DNA of 38,381 nt, from contig JARLHO010000005.1 in NCBI GenBank assembly GCA_031292215.1, forward strand, positions 1-38,381, written 5' to 3'. A program made the position numbers and the translations under genes. Below are positions 9,121 through 15,594 of the stretch, piece after piece. Within the stretch, counting starts at the first letter, position 1, and the number at the start of each line of letters is the position of its first letter. The stretch comes from Syntrophobacteraceae bacterium. GTDB taxonomy: Bacteria > Desulfobacterota > Syntrophobacteria > Syntrophobacterales > Syntrophobacteraceae. The notes below the pieces were generated by a model, which searched no databases, was not told where the DNA came from, and saw only the letters and a program-made list of their open reading frames with translations.

Positions 9121-9822
9121 TCAGGCGGCCCTGATGCAGGACTCGAAGTCCATGGCTCCCGAGTGGGTGGGTGCTTCGTTCATGCACCTTAGGACCTTGA
9201 TGGTCTCTTCCGGCTCAGGCCTTACGGTGTAATCGGCGTTGACCTCGGCGGAGCGAATCGTCCTCGATTGATCGATCACAAAACGAGCCGGCATGGGCAA
9301 TGTCCACGAATCGTCTCCGTTATACCGGCGAAGATCCACGCCGAAGCCAAGATAGACTCTACGCAAATCTTCAGGGAGCTTGTAGACCAGGCTGAACGTG
9401 CGCGCTACCTGGTTGCCGGGGTCGCTGAGGAGCATGAGTTTTAGCCTTTTTTCTTCCACCACCTTCCGGTTGAACTCGCCCCTTTGCGGTGAAACGGCCA
9501 CAAGGGAAGCACCCAGCCAGGTGAACTCGGGAGTGGCATAGTTAAGAGCTTCCAGCTCCTGATTGCAGTAGGGTCACCACTGCCCCCTGAAAAAGCTCAA
9601 AACAACCGGACCCCTTTTCAAAAGCGATCGAAGGCTCACGAGACCGCCTGCGGCATCCTCGATGAAAAAATCGGGCGCTTTGTCCCCAACCCGTGGCGGT
9701 TGGTCCTTAAGACCCGATTTTTCGAGCTCTTCTGTCGCCCGGTGCATGACTTCCAGTTTGTCTTTGGGGATTATGGAGTCATTTTTTGCTTTTAACTCGT
9801 TTAATTTCTCCTGAAGCTTCAT
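9121..9822 (-). CDS. Selenoprotein: peroxiredoxin-like (AhpC/TSA, UxxC active site)
   Basis: Read through an in-frame TGA at 9576-9574 this is a 233-aa thioredoxin-fold peroxiredoxin-like protein (PRX_like1 type) with Sec83 and Cys86. The active site reads FFRGQW-Sec-PYCNQELEAL, exactly where relatives have WCPYCN. Homology continues without a break after the TGA (VAVSPQRGEF, LLSDPGNQVARTF, GDDSWTLPMPARFVID). The frame is uninterrupted on both sides and a SECIS-like hairpin follows the codon. The ATG has AAGGAG (9831-9836) upstream. By family it reduces peroxides or disulfides using a thiol/selenol. An automatic caller would split it into 9574-9822 and a fragment starting near 9501. It leads the operon with the aldo/keto reductase. 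Expression needs selA, selB, selC and selD elsewhere in the genome. Confidence 0.9.
9544..9576 (-). promoter_or_regulatory. UGA selenocysteine codon and bacterial SECIS-like hairpin
   Basis: The UGA is at 9576-9574. Thirteen bases later a stem AGGAGCU (9560-9554) pairs with AGCUCUU (9550-9544) around the loop GGA (9553-9551): seven pairs including one G-U. The loop begins 21 bases after the UGA and starts with G, as expected for bacterial SECIS elements (loop 16-37 bases downstream, guanine among its first two bases). In bacteria this element recruits SelB with selenocysteyl-tRNA. Confidence 0.8.
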
Positions 9823-9997
9823 CTGAATCTCTCCTTTTGCATTTAAATTTATTCACTCTCTCGCTAAATTTCTTTGCCGCAAAATTTTCGGGATCCTATC
9901 GAGCCGGCCGAGGATCCTCCCGATACGAAGTTGCGTTCAGGTCCCTGCCCATAGGCCATTCCTATTTATCCTATAGGACGTTATGGGTACTCCCAAT

Positions 9998-10026
9998 TTG
10001 ACAAATTTGGCCTCTCAATTTAGGCT
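9998..10026 (+). promoter_or_regulatory. Possible sigma-70 promoter for the HdrD-like operon
   Basis: TTGACA at 9998-10003 is followed 17 bases later by TAGGCT (10021-10026), a weak -10. It lies about 80 bases upstream of the HdrD-like start in the 284-base region shared with the divergent selenoprotein gene. The -35 is perfect and the -10 poor, so this is tentative. Confidence 0.3.
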
Positions 10027-10106
10027 TGCGCTTGTAAGGTGAGATTTTTGCGGGTTCTTAAAAGCTCAAAATCATTTTTTGACTCCTCGGTTGGGTACGA
10101 CTCCTC

Positions 10107-11426
10107 ATGACCTATAGGGATACGATCTCGCAAAAATGCATTCAGTGCAAGCTGTGCCGAAAAGAATGCAAATTTTTGCGGCGATACGGCGACCCCAAAT
10201 CCATTGCCGATTCCTTTGACCCAACTGTGAAAAAACATCGGGTAAGGCCCTTTGAGTGCAGCCTCTGCGGTCTTTGCGCCGAGGTCTGTCCAGCGGGTAT
10301 CGATCCTGCGCGCATGTTTTTGGAAATGCGCCAGGCAATATACCGTCTGGGGCGGGGAGACTATCCGGAACATTCGACAATTATCGGCTACGAAAAGCGG
10401 GGCGCATCGAGGCGTTACTCCTACTATGCTCTCCCCCGAGGTTGCGATACGGTGCTCTTTCCCGGCTGTACGCTTCCGGGTACGCGCCCGGACCGGGTGC
10501 TAAATCTTTTCGAACATCTAAAACAAACCGTTCCTTCCCTGGGAATCGTTTTGGACTGCTGCACCAAGCCGTCTCACGATTTGGGGCGGCTGGGGCATTT
10601 CCACCCCATGTTCGATGAAATGGAGGGGTTTTTGTCCGGAAACGGTGTTCGGCACGTTCTGGTGGCCTGCCCCAACTGCTACAGGGTCTTTAAACAGCAC
10701 TCCGCAGTACTGTCTGTACGAACAGTCTATGAGCTTCTGGCCGAGGAGGGATTCCCCAAAGCCGCAAAGATCGGCGGAGCGGTGACGGTGCATGACCCGT
10801 GCGCGGTACGGGGCGAAGACTCGATTCACACCGCAGTAAGGGAGCTTATCGCACAAACGGGTTTAACCATCGAGGAAATGGATCACCACGGGAAAAGGAC
10901 AGTGTGTTGCGGAGAGGGTGGATCGGTGGGCTTTCTGGCTCCCGAGCTCGCCGGGAACTGGCGCGCGATCCGGACAGGCGAGGCCCGGGGAAAAAGGATC
11001 GTCTCCTACTGCGCGGGCTGTGTAAATTTTTTGGGCGCCGTAGCGCCTGCAACCCACATTCTGGATCTGCTCTTCGAGCCTGAAGCTGCCGTTGCGGGCA
11101 AGGTCAAGGTTTCCCGCGCACCCTTTACCTACTGGAATCGGATACGGCTCAAGGCGACATTTGCTGCAAAGGTGGACGCCCCCGTTAGGCGGGAAAGAGT
11201 GTTCACACCGGAAACGCGAGATTGCAAAAAAAATCCGCTCGCGCGCCTTTTGCTGCTTGGAGCCGTACTGGCCGCGATTCCGGCCGTTCGCACGCTGGGC
11301 GCCGGCCAATATCTGGGGCAGGATAAACTAAGGGGCCTGATTGGAGGGGCGGTCCTCGTAGTGTGCGTGATGCTCATCCTCTTTTTCTACAGGAAACGTA
11401 ATTCAGGGAGAAAATTAGATGAATAA
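10107..11426 (+). CDS. HdrD/GlcF-like iron-sulfur protein with C-terminal membrane helices
   Basis: A 439-aa protein. Two 4Fe-4S ferredoxin motifs (Cys11-14-17-21 and Cys51-54-57-61) are followed by two CCG (DUF224) domains. The first has PGCTLPG, DCCTKP and ACPNC (about 119-191); the second has HDPCA, VCCGEGG and YCAGC (about 229-305). This is the architecture of heterodisulfide reductase subunit D and glycolate oxidase GlcF, where CCG cysteines bind a noncubane cluster or handle disulfides. Two hydrophobic helices at the C-terminus (about 378-394 and 409-427) tether it to the membrane, which is unusual for HdrD. Its last eight bases overlap the YdjY-like gene, so the two are coupled. No strong ribosome-binding site precedes the ATG. 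The role is probably membrane-associated electron transfer; the partner is unknown. Confidence 0.85.
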   Translation: MTYRDTISQKCIQCKLCRKECKFLRRYGDPKSIADSFDPTVKKHRVRPFECSLCGLCAEVCPAGIDPARMFLEMRQAIYRLGRGDYPEHSTIIGYEKRGASRRYSYYALPRGCDTVLFPGCTLPGTRPDRVLNLFEHLKQTVPSLGIVLDCCTKPSHDLGRLGHFHPMFDEMEGFLSGNGVRHVLVACPNCYRVFKQHSAVLSVRTVYELLAEEGFPKAAKIGGAVTVHDPCAVRGEDSIHTAVRELIAQTGLTIEEMDHHGKRTVCCGEGGSVGFLAPELAGNWRAIRTGEARGKRIVSYCAGCVNFLGAVAPATHILDLLFEPEAAVAGKVKVSRAPFTYWNRIRLKATFAAKVDAPVRRERVFTPETRDCKKNPLARLLLLGAVLAAIPAVRTLGAGQYLGQDKLRGLIGGAVLVVCVMLILFFYRKRNSGRKLDE

Positions 11427-12075
11427 AACAAAAACATTTTGGTTGGGAGTGGTTCTTGGCCTGGTAGCTTCGTGTCTTTTTGCGGGAGACCTCCACGCAA
11501 AAGGTGACGTTGAGAAGACGTTGAGCCCGCAAAATCCCCTCGTAGTGGATAAAGAATCCGGAACCGTATCTTTTCTGGCCGAAGTAAACGGCAAGTACTT
11601 TTTTGATTCGACAAGGCACGCAGCGGTTTTTAAGGGTGGAACAAACGGGGATAAAGGTGTTTTTATAGGCCTTGTCACACCCAAAGCTTTCTACAGTGCC
11701 CTTCTGGAAGTGGGGGCAAAGCCCGGCGAAAACATGACGCCCGAAAACAAGGAAAAAACTGTCGTTAAGGGTGACCTCCTGGACGTAACCGTGACCTGGA
11801 AGGGAGCAAAAAAGAACTACACTCTCGACCAAGTCATAACGGACAGCAATCACAAGCCCATCCAGGTGCGCTTCGGTGGGAACATGGCCAGGGCGTTAAA
11901 GAAGAACACCGGTTGTCTGATCTGCCTGGACAGTTGTCCGGTGGGTATCTGCAGCAATGCAAGCTACACCTACGGTGCTGTGGAGACTCGGGGGCAAGTC
12001 CGGTTTACGGGCAATAAAGACGTCCTTCCACCGGATGGGACCCGGGTTGTCATATCCGTAAAAGTCAAGAGATAG
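11419..12075 (+). CDS. YdjY-like secreted cysteine-motif protein
   Basis: A 218-aa protein with an N-terminal signal peptide (about 1-27, hydrophobic LGVVLGLVASCLFAG then LHAKG). The body, with the pattern VNGKYFFDSTRHAAVFKGG and GVFIGLVTPKAFYSALLEVG, matches the YdjY domain family, annotated by similarity as ferredoxin-like. A later cluster CLICLDSCPVGIC (Cys166, 169, 173, 178) could carry an iron-sulfur centre or other metal. It overlaps the HdrD-like gene by eight bases, so the pair likely forms one unit: a membrane-tied cytoplasmic iron-sulfur protein plus an exported redox protein. The orientation of electron flow cannot be inferred. Confidence 0.75.
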   Translation: MNKTKTFWLGVVLGLVASCLFAGDLHAKGDVEKTLSPQNPLVVDKESGTVSFLAEVNGKYFFDSTRHAAVFKGGTNGDKGVFIGLVTPKAFYSALLEVGAKPGENMTPENKEKTVVKGDLLDVTVTWKGAKKNYTLDQVITDSNHKPIQVRFGGNMARALKKNTGCLICLDSCPVGICSNASYTYGAVETRGQVRFTGNKDVLPPDGTRVVISVKVKR

Positions 12076-12091
12076 GGTATGAGTTTCATAT

Positions 12092-12126
12092 GTAGGTCGG
12101 GTTGTGTGAAGCGCAAGCCATCCTAC
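12092..12126. repeat. REP-like hairpin, copy 1
   Basis: GTAGG at 12092 and CCTAC at 12122-12126 bound a loop containing GTGAAGCGCAAGCC, the typical pattern of the widespread REP-like family (stem flanking a GAAGCG core). Related copies lie at 12417-12444 and 28393-28419. Confidence 0.6.
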
Positions 12127-12152
12127 GGCTCTTACATTGGACGGAGTTTTAT

Positions 12153-12230
12153 CCGTGCTGTACGAAAAGACTTAAAATCCCCCCGCCCCCCCCTTGAAAA
12201 AAAAGGGGGCGATTGAGCCAAGCCCTTCCA
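12153..12230 (+). repeat. Dispersed C-tract/G-tract repeat, copy A (partial)
   Basis: Shares GTACGAAAAG, an AAATCCCCCC-like tract, an A-run followed by GGGGGCGAT, and CCAAGCCC with the copy at 28214-28352. The central C-tract and A/G-tract can pair into a hairpin. The downstream third of the element is missing here. Confidence 0.6.
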
Positions 12231-12416
12231 GCGACATGGGTACTGTGGTGGCCGTCCGGTTCAATCCGGTCGTCAAAGCGTTTTATCAACGACTCCTTAC
12301 AGCCGGAAAGAAACCCAATTCAACGCCATGATCAAAAACTCGACATCGTGGAACCCGAAGATGGCGTAACGTACTGGACATTCAAAACAGCCAGCCCCTG
12401 TCGGGCGCCGCTGCAG

Positions 12417-12449
12417 GATGGGTGAAACGAAAGCGCAACCCATCTTTTT
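12417..12449 (+). terminator. REP-like hairpin with T-tail, possible terminator
   Basis: GATGGGT (12417-12423) pairs with ACCCATC (12438-12444), followed directly by TTTTT (12445-12449). The loop holds GAAACGAAAGCGCA, placing it in the REP-like family. It could terminate rightward transcripts from the HdrD/YdjY pair, about 340 bases downstream of them. Confidence 0.5.
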
Positions 12450-12518
12450 GACGCATCTTGAACGTATCTTCGTATTAGTATTAGCCCACGCGCGGATATT
12501 AGAGGGAATGAGCGTGCC

Positions 12519-12950
12519 ATGCGTATTGTAAAAATAGTATTTGTCGGCTTTCTGGTGAGCTTTTTGCTCACCGGGTTGCTTTCTCAAAGTGTCTGGCTAG
12601 AGATGCGTATCCATGTGGGAAATCTTCTCCCCTGGCTGGCGCTCCCTTTTATTTTCCGGGGTCTTCGGAAAAACGCCCAGCCAAGTTTTGCCGCCGTTTT
12701 GCTCCTGCAGGGGACCCTTCTTTTGACATTCCTGGTTATCTATCGTTTCCAATGGGACGCCTTAGCGGCGATCCCGGCAACGCTTATGCGCGAGGCGCTC
12801 TACCGGACGGGGCTTAGCCTGGAAAGGGCCAATGCGGTTTTGGTCCTGATCCTTGCGGCCGGAAACCTCTCCTGGGTGAATGAACGTGTTTGGAGGGCGG
12901 TGGTCCCCGCCGGGAATGGGAAGCAAAAGGGTAGCACCGGATCGCCGTAG
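12519..12950 (+). CDS. Unknown four-helix membrane protein
   Basis: A 143-aa, very hydrophobic protein with about four membrane segments: residues 5-24, 35-50, 58-77 and 100-116. It ends in a short polar tail (RAVVPAGNGKQKG). A charged loop RGLRKNAQ lies between helices 2 and 3. No family was recognised. AGAGGG (12501-12506) is 12 bases upstream of the ATG, which is rather far. It is separated from the HdrD/YdjY pair by repeats and a probable terminator, so it may have its own promoter, and it converges on the beta-glucosidase gene. Confidence 0.55.
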   Translation: MRIVKIVFVGFLVSFLLTGLLSQSVWLEMRIHVGNLLPWLALPFIFRGLRKNAQPSFAAVLLLQGTLLLTFLVIYRFQWDALAAIPATLMREALYRTGLSLERANAVLVLILAAGNLSWVNERVWRAVVPAGNGKQKGSTGSP

Positions 12951-13015
12951 CGTTCATGGCGTCTGCAACGCAGACGATAACCGGCCTCTTTGTAAACCGC
13001 AATCGGTTGCCGGCC

Positions 13016-14371
13016 TCATACCCGTTCGAGCACCCTGCCGTTGCTTGCGATGATCTGCTGATACAGGTCGGCCGAACCCTTGCGTGTGCGCTTCTGTGTC
13101 GAAAAATCGACGTGGATCAGGCCAAAGCGCTTGGAGTAGCCCTGCGACCATTCGAGATTATCGAGTAGCGACCAGACGAAATATCCACGGAGATCCACCC
13201 CGGCATCCAGGGCGTCGTGGGCGGCCTTGATGTGCTTTTTGAGGTAGCTTTGCCGGAGCGGGTCTTCGAGCCGCTCTCCTTCCACGGTCGGCGGATCGTA
13301 GAACGCCGCGCCGTTTTCGGTAATATAGATGGGCAGGTTCCCGTAATTTTCCTTTAACCACGCCAGGGAGTCGGTAAGCGCCGGGGGATAGACCTCCCAG
13401 CCGGTTTCGGTGTAGGTGGCATTTGGCTGGCGAACGGCAGAGGCCTTTACCGGGTAGCGGGCGGGGTCGTGTCTTACAACCTCCCGCGTATAGTAGTTTA
13501 GCCCGATGAAGTCGATGGGCCGCCGGATCTCTTCGAGATCTTTTTGCGGCCATTCGGGCCAGGCCTCGCCGAACACCTCCTGCAATGCTTTCGGATAGCG
13601 GCCGTGGATAACCGGCTCCAGGTATTGCCGGTTCATATAGCCATCGGCGCGCTCGGTGGCAGCCAGATCCTCTGCGGAATCCGTTGCCGGGTGCTTGGGT
13701 TCAATGTTTACCACGATGCCGATCCGGTGTCTGCCCACCTCGCGGTAGACCTGCACCGCACGGCTGTGGGAGCGCAGCAGGTTGTGGCTCGCAACGGGCG
13801 TCTCGAAAAGATTGCGGTGGCCGGGGGCCAGGGTCCCGTGGAGGTAGCCGCCATCGGTTACCACCCACGGCTCGTTTAGGGTGACCCAGAGCCCTACGCG
13901 GTCATCGAGTCTTCGAAAACACACCCGGCTGTACTCGGCAAACCAGTCGGCGACCCGGGGGTTTAACCATCCGCCCCGGTTGTCGAGCGCTTCGGGCAGA
14001 TCCCAGTGATAGAGGGTGACCATCGGAGTGATCGAGCGTTTGAGCAGGGCGTCTACCAGCCGGTCGTAGAAATCGAGCCCCAATTGGTTCACACCTCCCT
14101 CGCCGCCAGGCAGCACGCGCGCCCAGGAGATGGAGAAGCGGTACGCATTGAGGCCGAGATCGGCCATGAGCGCCACGTCTTGTTCCATGCGCCGGTAGTG
14201 GTCGCAGGCGATATCTCCGGTATCGCCGTTGCGAGTCATCCCGGGAGTGTGCGAGAAGCGATGCCAAAAACTTCGCCCCGCGCCCTGGGCAAGCGGGGAC
14301 CCCTCGATCTGATAGGCGGCGGTGGCGCAGCCCCAGAGGAATGTATCGGGAAACTGAAAAGTGTTTTCCAT
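13016..14371 (-). CDS. Beta-glucosidase, glycoside hydrolase family 1
   Basis: A 451-aa GH1 enzyme of normal length. The N-terminal FLWGCATAAYQIEG is the family signature. The acid/base glutamate is in TLNEP (Glu167) and the nucleophile in ITENG (Glu352). The sugar-binding residues HWDLP (about 122-126) and WSLLDNLEW (C-terminal third) are intact. There is no signal peptide, so it acts in the cytoplasm on short beta-glucosides. It is divergent from the MalK-like ATPase with only 60 bases between the starts, so a shared control region is likely. Its position near the periplasmic glucan operon suggests a link to beta-glucan turnover, but that is inference. Confidence 0.95.
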   Translation of the reverse strand: MENTFQFPDTFLWGCATAAYQIEGSPLAQGAGRSFWHRFSHTPGMTRNGDTGDIACDHYRRMEQDVALMADLGLNAYRFSISWARVLPGGEGGVNQLGLDFYDRLVDALLKRSITPMVTLYHWDLPEALDNRGGWLNPRVADWFAEYSRVCFRRLDDRVGLWVTLNEPWVVTDGGYLHGTLAPGHRNLFETPVASHNLLRSHSRAVQVYREVGRHRIGIVVNIEPKHPATDSAEDLAATERADGYMNRQYLEPVIHGRYPKALQEVFGEAWPEWPQKDLEEIRRPIDFIGLNYYTREVVRHDPARYPVKASAVRQPNATYTETGWEVYPPALTDSLAWLKENYGNLPIYITENGAAFYDPPTVEGERLEDPLRQSYLKKHIKAAHDALDAGVDLRGYFVWSLLDNLEWSQGYSKRFGLIHVDFSTQKRTRKGSADLYQQIIASNGRVLERV

Positions 14372-14431
14372 GGATTTGGTCCTTTGCGATGCTTATGGAA
14401 TAAACCGGTCCTTTTTTCCGGAGGGATGCGC

Positions 14432-15553
14432 ATGGCCGGTGTTGTTCTTGAAAATGTCCGAAAGATATACGAAAGCGGTTATGTGGCGATAAAGGGGGCG
14501 GACTTTGCGGTAGCCGACGGAGAACTCCTCGTGCTGGTTGGCCCGTCGGGATGTGGCAAAAGCACCCTGCTTCGCATGATCGCGGGGCTTGAGACCATAA
14601 GCGAGGGGAGGCTCACGATCGGCGGGCGCGTGGTAAACGAGGTGGCGCCAAAGGACCGGGACATAGCAATGGTGTTTCAGAGCTACGCTCTTTACCCGCA
14701 CATGAGCGTTTCGCAAAATCTGGCCTTCGGCCTTAAGCTGCGCGGTGTACCTCGGGGGGAGATCGAGCGCCGGGTAGCCGAGGTGGCCGCCGTCCTGGGG
14801 ATGGAAGAACTGCTCGCTCGCCGGCCGGCCCAACTCTCCGGGGGCCAGCGCCAGCGAGTCGCCCTCGGACGGGCCCTGGTGCGCGAGCCAAGCGTTTTCC
14901 TTCTCGACGAACCCTTGTCCAATCTCGACGCAAAACTGCGCCTGTCCATGCGGGCCGAAATCGCAAGGCTGCACAGGCGCCTTGGCGCAACCATGATCTA
15001 TGTCACCCACGACCAGGTGGAAGCCATGACGCTTGGCGAGCGCATCGTGGTGCTCTGCGGGGGCGAGATACAGCAAATCGATACTCCCACGGCCCTCTAC
15101 GAGCATCCGTCCAACCTGTTTGTGGCAGGTTTTCTGGGAAGCCCGGCGATGAACGTCTTCTCCGGGCGCTTGCGCATAACTGACGACATTGCCCGTCTTG
15201 ACCTCGGCCAGAGTATCCTCCTTCTGCTCGGGAAGGGCTCGGGGGCCCTTGGCCCGTTTCGCGACCGCCCGGTCGCCGTGGGGCTGCGCCCCGAAGCCCT
15301 GCGTCCGGCTACCTCCCAAACACCCGAAACGCTCCCCCGTCTGCAAGGACGCCTTGAGGTGGTCGAACCGGTCGGAAACGAGATGTTTTTCTACATAAGC
15401 TTTGCTGGAACCGAACTGGTCGTTCGCACGCCTCCCGGCGCCCCGCCACGATGCGGGGAGCAGATGACGCTAGCCTTCGACCCCGGGCGACTCCATTTTT
15501 TCGACGCCAAGACCGGGCGCCGTATAGAGGCCGGCGCCCTTGACGCTTTCTAG
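14432..15553 (+). CDS. Orphan sugar ABC transporter ATP-binding protein (MalK/UgpC family)
   Basis: A 373-aa ATPase. It has Walker A GPSGCGKST (37-45), Q-loop MVFQSYALYPH (80-90), signature LSGGQRQR (135-142), Walker B VFLLDEPLSNLD (155-166) and H-loop THDQVEA (192-198), then a C-terminal TOBE regulatory domain. The family energises carbohydrate import. The start at 14432 is chosen because GGAGGG (14420-14425) is six bases upstream; a longer frame to 14006 is antisense to the glucosidase. No permease or binding protein is adjacent, so it may serve transporters encoded elsewhere, as MsmK does. The gene converges on opgH with 25 bases between the stops. Confidence 0.93.
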   Translation: MAGVVLENVRKIYESGYVAIKGADFAVADGELLVLVGPSGCGKSTLLRMIAGLETISEGRLTIGGRVVNEVAPKDRDIAMVFQSYALYPHMSVSQNLAFGLKLRGVPRGEIERRVAEVAAVLGMEELLARRPAQLSGGQRQRVALGRALVREPSVFLLDEPLSNLDAKLRLSMRAEIARLHRRLGATMIYVTHDQVEAMTLGERIVVLCGGEIQQIDTPTALYEHPSNLFVAGFLGSPAMNVFSGRLRITDDIARLDLGQSILLLLGKGSGALGPFRDRPVAVGLRPEALRPATSQTPETLPRLQGRLEVVEPVGNEMFFYISFAGTELVVRTPPGAPPRCGEQMTLAFDPGRLHFFDAKTGRRIEAGALDAF

Positions 15554-15560
15554 CCCCGAC

Positions 15561-15594
15561 GGCCGCAGTCCCCTCTTTCTACGCCCCTGCGGCC
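15561..15594. terminator. Possible bidirectional terminator between convergent genes
   Basis: GGCCGCAG (15561-15568) is the perfect reverse complement of CTGCGGCC (15587-15594), with an 18-base pyrimidine-rich spacer. It lies at the meeting point of the ATPase and opgH, overlapping the opgH 3' end. No clear T-run follows on either side, so confidence is modest. Confidence 0.35.

Larger units (their letters stand above)
12076..12518. other. Gene-free region with three repeat elements
   Basis: About 440 bases after the YdjY-like gene without a supported protein. It contains a REP-like hairpin (12092-12126), a partial copy of the C-tract/G-tract dispersed repeat (12153-12230) and a second REP-like hairpin ending in five Ts (12417-12449). 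Confidence 0.6.

Noticed and set aside
9574..9576. TGA in the peroxiredoxin gene as a simple nonsense mutation
   Set aside because: It falls exactly on the catalytic Cys codon, the downstream frame is perfectly conserved, and a SECIS-like hairpin is present at the right distance.
14006..14431. 142-residue N-terminal extension of the MalK-like ATPase
   Set aside because: It is antisense to the beta-glucosidase, has no ABC homology, and the ATG at 14432 has a good ribosome-binding site.
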